Shown piece after piece: positions 8,514-16,882 of a stretch of DNA of 64,000 bases (its first letter is position 1; the number at the start of each line of letters is the position of its first letter). This DNA comes from Phoenicibacter sp963592435 (GTDB lineage: Bacteria > Actinomycetota > Coriobacteriia > Coriobacteriales > Eggerthellaceae), in contig CAVAWT010000004.1 of NCBI GenBank assembly GCA_963592435.1, positions 1 to 64,000 of the forward strand, read 5' to 3'. The position numbers and the translations under genes are program-made. Under the pieces are notes generated by a model that was not told the origin of the DNA, made no database searches, and saw only the letters and a list, made by a program, of their open reading frames with translations.

Positions 8514-9170
8514 TTACTCAAGATTGATGATTTCGTCTGCCAGCTTTGCGACAGATTCGTCGTGAGTTGCATAGATCAGAGCAGATTTACCATTTTTGAC
8601 TTGCTCAAACAATGCATCGATGACAATTTTTTTGTTTTTCTCGTCTAGATCGTTTGTTGGCTCATCAGCTATTATCAACTCTGGATCAAGAAAGAGTGCA
8701 CGAGCACATGCAATTCGTCTTTTTTGACCGATTGAGAGCTGGTTGGGGTAATAATACTTCCGCTCTTCTAAGCCAAAGCGTTTTAGTTGCTCATCGATTT
8801 TCTTGTCGACTTCAAGTTTTGAAAAATTAGAATTGCTTTTGCCAAAAAAGCTCGGTAAAGCAATGTTTTCGTTAGCACGAAGTTCACCACAGAGCTGAGT
8901 GTGTTGAAACAGAAAACCGATTTTTTCGCTTCTGAGTCTGCTTTTTTCTTCGTCGCTCAGTTGCGTCGTTTCGTTTCCGCAAACAAAGACTTCGCCTTCA
9001 CTCGGTGCAAGAAGAAGACCTGCAATTGAGAGCAACGTTGATTTGCCCTTGCCCGATGGCGCCATCACACAGATGCTTTTGCCGATCTCTAATGTGAAAT
9101 TCACATTATTCAGAATCTGCTCGTCATACGATTTTGAAACATTTTTAAATTTTAAAATTGTGTCAGACAT
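8514..9170 (-). CDS. ABC transporter ATPase, LolD/MacB/FtsE-like
   Basis: This 218-residue ATPase carries Walker A APSGKGKST, signature LSIGQKRR and Walker B LIIADEPTNDLD, with the switch histidine in YATHDES. Such subunits pair with FtsX/MacB-type permeases to move lipoproteins, peptides or antimicrobials, or to transmit mechanical signals, rather than import solutes. Its partner permease ends 15 bp upstream on the same strand, and translation is probably coupled since no strong binding site precedes the ATG. It is the last gene of the five-gene minus-strand operon, and the tRNA-Glu gene lies just beyond its stop. Confidence 0.9.
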   Translation of the reverse strand: MSDTILKFKNVSKSYDEQILNNVNFTLEIGKSICVMAPSGKGKSTLLSIAGLLLAPSEGEVFVCGNETTQLSDEEKSRLRSEKIGFLFQHTQLCGELRANENIALPSFFGKSNSNFSKLEVDKKIDEQLKRFGLEERKYYYPNQLSIGQKRRIACARALFLDPELIIADEPTNDLDEKNKKIVIDALFEQVKNGKSALIYATHDESVAKLADEIINLE

Positions 9171-9185
9171 CTTTTAACAACCCCG

Positions 9186-10394
9186 TTAGCTCAAATCCAC
9201 TTGGCTCATGGCAGTTGCAGGATCAATTTTTGAAGATTGTTTGAGTGGCACAACGATCGACAAAAGCGTGAAAACAACAAATAAAAGGCATATAGCTATG
9301 ATTCCCGCAAATTGAAGTGGAGCGTTAAATGGTGAGAAGGGGAAGGCGGCTGAGTTTTTCATTTCTTGGAGCATGAATTGATAGATTGCAACGCCCAAAA
9401 CGCTTCCTAAAGCGCACCCTGCCAATGTGAGAAGAATTGCCTCTCCGAAAATTAATGTTTGCAAATTTGACTTTGTCGCACCCAATGCTCGAAAAAGTGC
9501 AAGNNNNNNNNNNNNNNNNNNNNNNNNNNNNNNNNNNNNNNNNNNNNNNNNNNNNNNNNNNNNNNNNNNNNNNNNNNNNNNNNNNNNNNNNNNNNNNNNN
9601 NNNNNNNNNNNNNNNNNNNNNNNNNNNNNNNNNNNNNNNNNNNNNNNNNNNNNNNNNNNNNNNNNNNNNNNNNNNNNNNNNNNNNNNNNNNNNNNNNNNN
9701 NNNNNNNNNNNNNNNNNNNNNNNNNNNNNNNNNNNNNNNNNNNNNNNNNNNNNNNNNNNNNNNNNNNNNNNNNNNNNNNNNNNNNNNNNNNNNNNNNNNN
9801 NNNNNNNNNNNNNNNNNNNNNNNNNNNNNNNNNNNNNNNNNNNNNNNNNNNNNNNNNNNNNNNNNNNNNNNNNNNNNNNNNNNNNNNNNNNNNNNNNNNN
9901 NNNNNNNNNNNNNNNNNNNNNNNNNNNNNNNNNNNNNNNNNNNNNNNNNNNNNNNNNNNNNNNNNGTCGCCCTCAAGTGGTGTTGAACAATAGGGTTTAA
10001 TGACCCAGTCAGTTTTTGAGTCGAATCCAATAATTCTCGTTGCTGCGTCAGCTGAGCAGCACGATTCGTTGAGCGTTTTTCCATAGAACTGGACTGTCAC
10101 ATCTAAAACGCCAGTAACATTTTTCATCTCTTCAGCAATTGATGCGTCCATGTAGGCTCCAACAGGAGCTCCTGTGAAAAGGATCTCTGTGTCTTGGAGC
10201 TCGTCTTGAGCTTCTGTTGGAACGCACAAAATTTGAGCACCGCTTCTTTCTTTGTTAAGCTCGATACCTCGAAAAACTCCACTTCCAAGCAAGAAGAGCG
10301 CCACGCATGCTCCAACGCTCACAGCAATTGTGAGCGCAAGAGCAATGCTTTGGATTTTTCGCGTTTTAAGGCTTTGTTTTATTAAGCGAAACAA
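9186..10394 (-). CDS. ABC transporter permease, FtsX/MacB-like (contains assembly gap)
   Basis: The frame starts at TTG 10394, 3 bp after the stop of the substrate-binding protein gene. It stays open on both sides of the N run (462 = 154 x 3), implying about 402 residues if the gap size is real. Visible are an N-terminal membrane helix (about residues 15-38), part of a large external domain, and two C-terminal hydrophobic segments after LALFRALGATKSNLQTLIFG. That last motif is the cytoplasmic coupling region typical of FtsX-type permeases. It should act with the 8514-9170 ATPase. The missing middle could hide a frameshift or length change. Confidence 0.82.
   Translation of the reverse strand: MFRLIKQSLKTRKIQSIALALTIAVSVGACVALFLLGSGVFRGIELNKERSGAQILCVPTEAQDELQDTEILFTGAPVGAYMDASIAEEMKNVTGVLDVTVQFYGKTLNESCCSADAATRIIGFDSKTDWVIKPYCSTPLEGDXXXXXXXXXXXXXXXXXXXXXXXXXXXXXXXXXXXXXXXXXXXXXXXXXXXXXXXXXXXXXXXXXXXXXXXXXXXXXXXXXXXXXXXXXXXXXXXXXXXXXXXXXXXXXXXXXXXXXXXXXXXXXXXXXXXXXXXXXXXXXXXXXXXXXXXXXXLALFRALGATKSNLQTLIFGEAILLTLAGCALGSVLGVAIYQFMLQEMKNSAAFPFSPFNAPLQFAGIIAICLLFVVFTLLSIVVPLKQSSKIDPATAMSQVDLS
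9504..9965. other. Assembly gap (462 N)
   Basis: A run of unresolved bases lies inside the FtsX-like permease. Its length is a multiple of three, and the flanking frames agree, but it may be an estimated scaffold gap. Confidence 0.99.
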
Positions 10395-10397
10395 TTA

Positions 10398-11489
10398 TTA
10401 TTCACCGAAATATTCATAGCCTTTTTCAACTAGTTTTTTGATGTAGGCATCATATTCTGATGATCCAGGACCTGATGAAGGAGCGTCTGTCATGACATCA
10501 GTTCCATAGTAGAGAATGTCCCAGTTTTTGGTTGCGCTCTTTTCAAACATAGATTTCTCTCCGTTGCACCATGTGTAGCTTTTCAAGAGGCGCTCATGGA
10601 TGTCTTCTGAGGTGTCTTTGATTCCGAAGTTTGTCAGCAACGTTGCTGAATCTGAAACATAGCCTGAATCTTGGATGATTTTTGCAGCTTCAGCTGGTTT
10701 TTCCTTGATGAAATCTGCAGCTTTTTTCATTGCTTGGCAAACTTTTTTGCATGTCTCAGGGCTTTTGTCGATTATGTTTTGGGTTGCAGCCAAAAAGCAG
10801 CATGTGTAGTCTTTATATGCTTCTTCTTTTGCGTTGTTGAAGAACTTAGTGTAGCCTGCCAACTCACCGATTTCGCCATAGGGGTCAAACCAAGTGAGAC
10901 CGTCGAGTTCTCCATTTTGAAGTGCTTTGAAAGCCATTGAAGGTCCGCCATCGGAATAGGCTGTCCATTGGGTCTTTGAATAGTCGATGCCGTCTTTTTT
11001 CATCAAAGCTTGGATGAAAAGCTGTGCCATGTCGCCTTCAGAGAACATTCCGATTTTTTTGCCTTCCAAATCTTTGTAGGAAGTGATGCCAGATTCTTTT
11101 GTTGCAACACCTTGAATGCAGCCTGTGTGCACGTTATCAATGAGCTTTATTTTTAAGCCTTGATAAATGCTTGGCAAAAAGTTTGGAGTTGCCTCGAAGA
11201 AATCGATTGTGTTGTTTGCAATGAGCTCCGAAGTTCCACTTGTGATCTTGAAGACTTCTGCTTCAATTCCACAGTCTTTGTAGTACCCATTTTTCTCAGC
11301 AATCATGATCTCGGCCTCGCAAGTGCCTCCCCAATAGCCAATTTTTGCTGGCAACAATTCTGAAGATGACGATTTCGTCTCGGTTGTGGTTGACTTTTCT
11401 GAACTCCCACAACCTGCAAGTCCCGTTGCTGCGACTGCAACACCTGCTGCTCCTGTTACCTTGCAAAAGTCTCTTCTTGTTAAATTCAT
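10398..11489 (-). CDS. ABC transporter substrate-binding lipoprotein, NMT1/SsuA/TauA-like
   Basis: This 363-residue protein begins with a twin-arginine signal (TRRDFCKVTG) that runs into a lipobox LAGC near residue 27, so it is probably Tat-exported and lipid-anchored. The mature part starts with LLPAKIGYWGGTCEAEIMIAEK and carries TSGTSELIANNTIDFFEATP. This pattern fits the periplasmic-binding family that serves nitrate, sulfonate, taurine or thiamine-precursor importers. AGGAGG lies 5 bases before the ATG. Together with the upstream ATPase and permease it forms a complete importer. The ligand is unknown; the divergent radical SAM/methyltransferase pair suggests a dedicated metabolite, but that is only inference. 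Confidence 0.9.
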   Translation of the reverse strand: MNLTRRDFCKVTGAAGVAVAATGLAGCGSSEKSTTTETKSSSSELLPAKIGYWGGTCEAEIMIAEKNGYYKDCGIEAEVFKITSGTSELIANNTIDFFEATPNFLPSIYQGLKIKLIDNVHTGCIQGVATKESGITSYKDLEGKKIGMFSEGDMAQLFIQALMKKDGIDYSKTQWTAYSDGGPSMAFKALQNGELDGLTWFDPYGEIGELAGYTKFFNNAKEEAYKDYTCCFLAATQNIIDKSPETCKKVCQAMKKAADFIKEKPAEAAKIIQDSGYVSDSATLLTNFGIKDTSEDIHERLLKSYTWCNGEKSMFEKSATKNWDILYYGTDVMTDAPSSGPGSSEYDAYIKKLVEKGYEYFGE

Positions 11490-11524
11490 TTATTCCTCCT
11501 AACGATCAAATTAACAAGTTACCT

Positions 11525-11553
11525 TATGCTAACACATATTAGCGTATGCTAAC
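11525..11553. repeat. Direct repeat TATGCTAAC with 20-bp period in the operon's intergenic space
   Basis: TATGCTAAC occurs at 11525-11533 and 11545-11553, exactly two helical turns apart. Between them GCTAA/TTAGC can also form a short hairpin. The same 9-mer, in palindromic form, spans the 60744/60748 gene junction. It could be an operator, or a processing site between the ATPase and binding-protein genes. Confidence 0.45.
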
Positions 11554-11567
11554 AAGTGATAGTTACC

Positions 11568-12326
11568 TCATAATAAGTCTTTCTTTGGAAACAAATCCAA
11601 AATCCTTCGTCTATATTCCACAAATTCCTTGCTTGTTCTGTCTCTTGGGTGTGCTAAATCAATTTTCACTTCACCTATGTTTTTGCCAGGGCGCTGGCTC
11701 ATGACAACGACTCTGTCGCAGAGAAAAACTGCCTCTTCCAAGTCGTGTGTCACGAGGATAAAAGTCGACTTCGTCCTTTGTTGAATTTTTAAGAGTTGTT
11801 CTTGAATTGACATTCTCGTGAAAGCGTCGAGGGCAGATAGCGGTTCGTCCAACAACACGAGATCAGGCTCTGAAATCAGAGTTCTTGCGATCGATGTCCT
11901 TGCCGCCATTCCACCAGAAATTTCATAAGGATAGCTTTTTTCAAAACCAGAAAGTCCAACCATGTCAATCATGTCTGACACTTTTTTCTCGTTGCCTTTG
12001 AGCTCACCTCGCGCTTTCAGTCCAAATTCAATGTTTTTCTTGACTGTCAGCCAATCAAAGAGAGTTGGAGATTGAAAAATGAAGCCTCTGTTTGGGCTTG
12101 TTGACAAAATCGGTTCTTCATTGCATGTTATAACTCCGCTTTGTGGCTTGTCGAGTCCTGCGACAAGTCTTAAGAAAGTCGATTTTCCGCATCCAGAAAG
12201 ACCAACAATGCCGACGATCTCTGGCTCGCTCGTCTCGAAGTCAAAGCCATCTAAAGCGCAAATTTCTTCGCCATTTTTGCCTGTAAAGACTTGTTTTATG
12301 TTTGCAGCCTTAATGTTTGCTGACAT
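11568..12326 (-). CDS. ABC importer ATPase, SsuB/TauB/NrtD-like
   Basis: The 252-residue ATPase shows Walker A GLSGCGKST, Q-loop FIFQSPTLFDWLTV, signature ISGGMAARTSIARTL and Walker B LVLLDEPLSALD, then THDLEEA. The SGGM form of the signature and the LFDWLTV region are typical of the nitrate/sulfonate/taurine importer ATPases. It begins 6 bp after the permease stop, so translation is probably coupled. The binding protein follows after 78 bp that carry a direct repeat. It ends with TGA. Confidence 0.92.
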   Translation of the reverse strand: MSANIKAANIKQVFTGKNGEEICALDGFDFETSEPEIVGIVGLSGCGKSTFLRLVAGLDKPQSGVITCNEEPILSTSPNRGFIFQSPTLFDWLTVKKNIEFGLKARGELKGNEKKVSDMIDMVGLSGFEKSYPYEISGGMAARTSIARTLISEPDLVLLDEPLSALDAFTRMSIQEQLLKIQQRTKSTFILVTHDLEEAVFLCDRVVVMSQRPGKNIGEVKIDLAHPRDRTSKEFVEYRRRILDLFPKKDLL

Positions 12327-12332
12327 TTTTGT

Positions 12333-13319
12333 CTACCACCTAACAAGTCCTTCTTGCCATTTCAATACTCTTCTTCTTATGAAAAATAGCAGTTCAATCA
12401 AAACAAAGAATATGATTATGAAGATCCCTGTCGTCGAAAACACGCGCCCATAGTCACTCCATGTTTTTGCCCAAGTCAGATACCACCCCAAGCCCTCTTT
12501 CACGCCAAGCATTTCTGCGACGACCAAAGCGCCAAAACTGCCAGAAAGCCCCATGAAGAGTCCATCAAACATTGCAGGAAGTGCTGAAGGCAGTGCGACG
12601 TGGAGCAAGATGTGAGTTTCGCTAGCGCCAAGGACCCTTGCAGCTTCGATCTGCTTCACATTTGTTGAGCGAATTGCTGAAGAGAGCATCAAGGTTAAAG
12701 GAAACCAGACAGACAACGATATGAGGAAAAGCCCTGCAGCATGGCTTGTTGGGGTGATGACGACAGCTATTGGAAGCCAAGCTGCTGATGGCACGGGGCC
12801 GACTAGTTTTAAAATTGGAGAAATCCAATAATTGCAAATTTTTGACCAGCCCATGAGGATGCCAGACAAAAAGCCAGTTACAAATCCGATAAAAAACCCT
12901 GTTAGCAACAAATTCATTGAAGCGAAAAAACTTGGAATGACTTTGTCGGGATAGAGAGTAAAGCATGATAGTGTTTTGTCAGGGCTTGGAATGAAAGGCA
13001 GCTGGAGTGTTCCAGTTTTGAGTGTCAGGATGTCAAGTGCTTCAAGTGCGAGAAATGCTACGAAAATTATGCCTGATAGATATGATAATTTCTCTCTTAA
13101 AAACGGAACGAAACAAGCGACAAGCATTAAAATAACATAGGTTGCCAAGCACACGCAGAGAAACGGAAAGTAGGTCTCCGGAGCATAATCCTCAGGGTAG
13201 ACATTTGGAAAAATCAAATGAGTACCCATGCAAATGAGAATTGCCGAGATTGGCAACAACATTAAAATGAACTCTCTTGGAGTTGTCAGGGTGCGAGTCG
13301 GTTTTGTCAAAAGTTGCAA
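12333..13319 (-). CDS. ABC importer permease, SsuC/TauC/NrtB-like
   Basis: The gene starts at TTG 13319 with AAGGA 7 bases upstream and codes for 328 residues. The C-terminal two thirds is a BPD-type permease domain with the EAA loop IEAARVLGASETHILLHVALPSAL and a proline-rich turn LVGPVPSAAWLPIAVV. The N-terminal 110 residues form three extra hydrophobic segments not seen in standard 250-residue SsuC proteins, so this is an extended member. It is the first gene of the five-gene operon and is divergent from the radical SAM gene across a 186-bp region. Confidence 0.9.
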   Translation of the reverse strand: MQLLTKPTRTLTTPREFILMLLPISAILICMGTHLIFPNVYPEDYAPETYFPFLCVCLATYVILMLVACFVPFLREKLSYLSGIIFVAFLALEALDILTLKTGTLQLPFIPSPDKTLSCFTLYPDKVIPSFFASMNLLLTGFFIGFVTGFLSGILMGWSKICNYWISPILKLVGPVPSAAWLPIAVVITPTSHAAGLFLISLSVWFPLTLMLSSAIRSTNVKQIEAARVLGASETHILLHVALPSALPAMFDGLFMGLSGSFGALVVAEMLGVKEGLGWYLTWAKTWSDYGRVFSTTGIFIIIFFVLIELLFFIRRRVLKWQEGLVRW

Positions 13320-13423
13320 GCTTGGTCCTTCTTATATAGTTTAAAAATATGCTTCAAGTGATTTTATATAAAAGCTTTGAGTTACAGAAAAATATGTTTG
13401 CTTTTAATTTGCAGAAATATCAT

Positions 13424-13429
13424 TATAAT
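13424..13429 (+). promoter_or_regulatory. -10 element upstream of the radical SAM/methyltransferase pair
   Basis: A perfect TATAAT lies 76 bp before the GTG start. No good -35 box is at the right distance. The remaining divergent 13320-13505 region is AT-rich, with nothing else recognised. Confidence 0.45.
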
Positions 13430-13505
13430 GAAATTTATCTTAAAAGATTAGCAAAAGAGAACGCCAGTTCACTTTTTTTAAACACGATTAATTTATGGAG
13501 GTTTT

Positions 13506-14543
13506 GTGTATTATCAAAAGCCAGACGATAAAGCTAGTCTGAGAATTGCAGGCATCGTTGAAAAGGGTCTTCAAGGTCAAGGACTAGAGGAAGAAGAGAT
13601 TTTGGATCTTTATAGGGTTGACCCAGAAAGCCCTCTTGCAGCTCTCATTTGTTGGGCTGGTCGCGAGCTTCAGATGAGGCTTTGTGAAGGAAAAGCGGAG
13701 GTGCACGCGCAGATCGGACTCAACTCAACAACATGTCCTCACAATTGCAAGTTCTGCTCTTTCGCTGCATGCAACACAGTTCGTGAAAAAGGCAAATATG
13801 AAATGCCACTCGATGAAGTTGTCGAGAACGCCAAAATTTTAACTGACGCAGGGGCAAATCTCTTGTTACTTCTCGCAACTGGAACTTATCCTTTTGAGAA
13901 GGCATATGAGGCTGTTGCGGCTGTTCGAGAGGTCATCGACGATGACATGCCACTCCTCGTTAATTTTGACGATATGACAAAAGAGAACGTTTGTGAGCTT
14001 CATAAGGCTGGAGCAAATGGTGCCTATCATGCAATTCGCATGCGTGAAGGTGTTGACACAAATTTGAGCGTCGAGTCGAGGTGGGAGACGATTCACAATC
14101 TTGTTGACGAGAACATGAGCATATCAACTTGTGTTGAGCCAATTGGGCCTGAGAACACGCCAGAGGAGTTGACAGAAGCAACACTTCGATGCATGAGTTA
14201 TCCTAACAATTCCGCTGGTTGTGGCAGAAGAATCACGGTTCCTGGCACGGTGCTTGCTGACCGTGGCGAGCTTTCAGATTATGCAAATGCAAAAAACGTT
14301 GCAATTTATCGCTTGGCGGCAGGTCACAGACCGATGTTGAATTGTGCCGCATCAACGGCAGTTAGTGCTGCAGCTGGCGCGAATTTGGCATGGGCAGAGA
14401 TGGGGTCAAACCCCAGAGACACTGTTAAGAAAACTGAAGATGGAGGCAGAGGAGTGAGCGTTGCGACCTATCAACGCGTTCTTCGAGCTGCTGGCTATGA
14501 AATTTTGGATGGTTATTCGAAAGGATGGATTTTAGATGACTGA
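13506..14543 (+). CDS. Radical SAM protein, BioB/HydE-like
   Basis: The gene starts at GTG 13506 with GGAGG 4 bases upstream and codes for 345 residues. The iron-sulfur/SAM signature CPHNCKFCSF (CxxxCxxC) is near residue 77, preceded by QIGLNSTT. The later barrel motifs resemble biotin synthase, HydE and related sulfur-inserting or rearranging enzymes. No second BioB-type cluster motif is obvious. The last 8 bases overlap the ArsM-like methyltransferase gene, so the two are translated together. Function unknown: possibly a dedicated cofactor or a modified sulfur, arsenic or selenium metabolite. It ends with TGA. Confidence 0.85.
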   Translation: MYYQKPDDKASLRIAGIVEKGLQGQGLEEEEILDLYRVDPESPLAALICWAGRELQMRLCEGKAEVHAQIGLNSTTCPHNCKFCSFAACNTVREKGKYEMPLDEVVENAKILTDAGANLLLLLATGTYPFEKAYEAVAAVREVIDDDMPLLVNFDDMTKENVCELHKAGANGAYHAIRMREGVDTNLSVESRWETIHNLVDENMSISTCVEPIGPENTPEELTEATLRCMSYPNNSAGCGRRITVPGTVLADRGELSDYANAKNVAIYRLAAGHRPMLNCAASTAVSAAAGANLAWAEMGSNPRDTVKKTEDGGRGVSVATYQRVLRAAGYEILDGYSKGWILDD

Positions 14544-15366
14544 TTTTAGTAAAGACCAATGGGAAGATCGCGAAAACGTCAGACGAGACTATGCGCAAAT
14601 TGCAAGCAGGGTGACGCAAGGTAATGGGCTTGGAGTTGCAGAGACAAATCACGAGGGCGCTACTGACGAGAGGTGTGTTTATGACGAGGATCTGACAAAA
14701 GACGTTCCAGAAAAGTCACTTTGTTGTTGCAGAGGGTGCGCTAACCCATTTAATCGAGCAGACTTAGAGGAAGGCATGGATGTGCTTGATTTGGGGTGTG
14801 GAGCTGGCACCGATTGCTTCATAGCTGCAAAAAAAGTTGGAGAGAGCGGAAGAGTCGTCGGTCTTGACATGACGCAAGAAATGATCGACGTTGCAAACGA
14901 ATCTAAAGAGGAAGCAGGAGTTAAAAACGTTGAATTTGTTAAGGGCTACCTCGAAGAACTTCCTTTTGAAGATGGCACGTTTGATTATATTCTTTCAAAT
15001 TGCGTCATCAATCTTTGCAAAGATAAAACGAAAGTTTTGCGTGAAGCAAACCGAGTTTTGAAGAAAGGTGGCAAGATGGTTGCGACCGATCTTGTTGCAG
15101 AAAATTTGCCACCAGATGACGGAAGAATAACAATTCGTTGTGACATTTTAGGTGCAACAGAGGGTGTCATGTTAAAAGACAAATATGAAAAGAAGCTCTG
15201 TGCACTTGGATTTAAGGATGTTGACATTGAGGAGTTTGAAGTCTATTCATCATGTGCACTGAAGCAAATTGCTGAAGATAAAGGAATGATCGACATTCTT
15301 GACAGCGGATTTATTGAGGAGTTTGATAACGTTTTTGCATCTTGTTATGTCAAGGCGAGGAAATAG
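14536..15366 (+). CDS. SAM-dependent methyltransferase, ArsM-like, Cys-rich
   Basis: This 276-residue class I methyltransferase has motif I DLGCGAGTDCFIAA and VVGLDMTQEMID, followed by SNCVINLCKDK and VLREANRVLKKGGKM. These match arsenite methyltransferase (ArsM) closely. Upstream of motif I is SLCCCRGCANPF, a denser Cys cluster than usual. A Cys near the position of the third ArsM thiolate lies in IRCDILGA, but spacing differs, so arsenic as the substrate is uncertain. It overlaps the radical SAM gene by 8 bp, forming a two-enzyme unit. No ars repressor or arsenite pump is adjacent. Confidence 0.83.
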   Translation: MTDFSKDQWEDRENVRRDYAQIASRVTQGNGLGVAETNHEGATDERCVYDEDLTKDVPEKSLCCCRGCANPFNRADLEEGMDVLDLGCGAGTDCFIAAKKVGESGRVVGLDMTQEMIDVANESKEEAGVKNVEFVKGYLEELPFEDGTFDYILSNCVINLCKDKTKVLREANRVLKKGGKMVATDLVAENLPPDDGRITIRCDILGATEGVMLKDKYEKKLCALGFKDVDIEEFEVYSSCALKQIAEDKGMIDILDSGFIEEFDNVFASCYVKARK

Positions 15367-15482
15367 TCGAATTAAAGTCCATTTTCAAAAGATTTTTACT
15401 AGCTGATTTAAGTTACAAAGTGTAATTTAAATAATAGTTTTATATGTCAATAAACTTTGAGCGTCAAATTGAAGATGCGTGG

Positions 15483-15488
15483 TATAAT
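15483..15488 (+). promoter_or_regulatory. -10 element for tRNA-Thr (and probably the downstream genes)
   Basis: A perfect TATAAT lies 51 bp before the tRNA. The best -35 candidate (TTGAGC, 15457-15462) is 20 bp upstream, which is too far for a standard promoter. The rest of 15367-15539 shows no gene. Confidence 0.5.
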
Positions 15489-15539
15489 AAGTTGCGTTTT
15501 CTTTGAAAAGGCACAACTAAAAGGCGAAAATTAAAGAGT

Positions 15540-15615
15540 GCCAACGTGGCTCAGTTGGTAGAGCAGCTCACTCGTAATGAGCAGGTCAGCGGTTCGAGTC
15601 CGCTCGTTGGCTCCA
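15540..15615 (+). tRNA. tRNA-Thr (anticodon CGT)
   Basis: The 76-base cloverleaf has acceptor arms GCCAACG and CGTTGGC, anticodon stem GCTCA/TGAGC around loop CTCGTAA (CGT), T loop TTCGAGT and an encoded CCA at 15613-15615. The glycosyltransferase gene starts 13 bp later and may be read from the same transcript. Confidence 0.97.
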
Positions 15616-15628
15616 TGAAAAGGAAGAA

Positions 15629-16882
15629 ATGAATCCAGTAACAATCATCCCCACCTATGTTTCAAATCCAAGGAAGAACGCAGACGGCGCGAACATCCTG
15701 ACGAATTATGATCACATGACACCTTTAAATGAAGAAGGTGAGCTTGACAGGTGTCTAAAGTCGCTTGCAAAAGTTGACAATCCTGGTCTTGTCATCATTT
15801 TAGTTGTTGCGCAAAAGGGAATCGAAGAGGTTGCTTTAGAAAAAATTAAAAGGACGGCCGCAAACAATCCTGAAGTTGTCACTATGGTCGTTGGAAACGT
15901 TGAAGTCGACCTCCTAAAAAGTCGCCTTGAACAACTGGGTAGTCGCGAAGTCGCAAACAAAGTGTCGCTTCGGGGATATGGAAACATAAGAAACGTCGGA
16001 CTCATTTTGGCGCAAGCTTTTGGGTTTGATGCTGCAATTTTTCTCGATGACGATGAAATTGTTGAGGATCCACAGTTTTTTCAAAAGGCAGTTTATGGTC
16101 TTGGGAAACTCACTCCTTCAGGAATTCCTATTCTTGTCAAGAGTGGCTATTACATAAACCAAAATGGAAATTACCTTTCAACGTGGGAGGATTCTTGGTA
16201 CAACAAATTTTGGCAAAAGGGAAGCGCTTTTAATGCGTGGATAACAAAGGCTATGGCAGGTCAGCGCTTGACTCGTTCAAATCATGTTTGTGGGGGTTGC
16301 TTGGCAATTCACAAAGAAGCTTTTTCGAGAATGAGTTTTGATCCGTTTATTCCTCGAGGAGAAGACCTTGACTATCTCTTGAATTTGAGGATGCATGGCT
16401 CCGACATTTGGTTTGATAACAAGTGGGTTTTGCGTCATTTGCCACCTGAAGAGAAAAGTGAAGGCAAAAGGTTTCGCCAAGACACCTATCGCTGGCTTTA
16501 TGAGCAAGCTAAAATCGAGTTCAGCTGGGCAAACATTGATCTTCAAAAAGTAACGGCAGCAACGCTTATGCCCTACCCTGGAGCAATGCTTGGCAAAGGC
16601 TTAAAATCAAGGATTTCTTTGACTGCTCGTCTCAGGTCGTTTGGTCGTCCTGACAAAAAAGAATATTCAAAAGCTGCTCGCGCTGCAAAAAAGGATGCTC
16701 TTGAATATGCCGAGCGCAACTGCACTAAATATTTTGAATTCGAGAGAGCTTGGCCAGAAATGATGAGGTCAGTTGACGGAGATCGAGTGATTTCAAGTCA
16801 AATTTTGTCGATGACATCTGAGATTCCACGCCGAGACATCGACCCAGGAAAAACAACAGAAATTCAGCTTAATGTTGGATAA
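15629..16882 (+). CDS. Glycosyltransferase family 2-like (GT-A fold)
   Basis: AGGAAG precedes ATG 15629. The 417-residue protein begins with VTIIPTYVSNP and has the nucleotide-sugar/metal motif IFLDDDEIVED near residue 140. Later GGCLAIHKEAF and PRGEDLDYLL match the acceptor-side region of GT-A transferases. No signal peptide or membrane helix is seen, so it should act at the cytoplasmic face. Its stop overlaps the kinase start (TAATG), making a two-gene unit. It may make cell-surface glycans; the donor and acceptor are unknown. Confidence 0.72.
   Translation: MNPVTIIPTYVSNPRKNADGANILTNYDHMTPLNEEGELDRCLKSLAKVDNPGLVIILVVAQKGIEEVALEKIKRTAANNPEVVTMVVGNVEVDLLKSRLEQLGSREVANKVSLRGYGNIRNVGLILAQAFGFDAAIFLDDDEIVEDPQFFQKAVYGLGKLTPSGIPILVKSGYYINQNGNYLSTWEDSWYNKFWQKGSAFNAWITKAMAGQRLTRSNHVCGGCLAIHKEAFSRMSFDPFIPRGEDLDYLLNLRMHGSDIWFDNKWVLRHLPPEEKSEGKRFRQDTYRWLYEQAKIEFSWANIDLQKVTAATLMPYPGAMLGKGLKSRISLTARLRSFGRPDKKEYSKAARAAKKDALEYAERNCTKYFEFERAWPEMMRSVDGDRVISSQILSMTSEIPRRDIDPGKTTEIQLNVG

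Noticed and set aside
9427..10084. Open frames running through the N block on both strands
   Set aside because: They are open only because N codons are not read as stops; only the permease frame fits on both sides.
13349..13531. 60-codon open frame before the radical SAM gene
   Set aside because: It covers the promoter region, lacks a binding site and overlaps the real start in another frame.
14536..15366. Confident arsM assignment
   Set aside because: Motifs agree, but the Cys pattern differs and no arsenic genes are adjacent, so I kept only ArsM-like.
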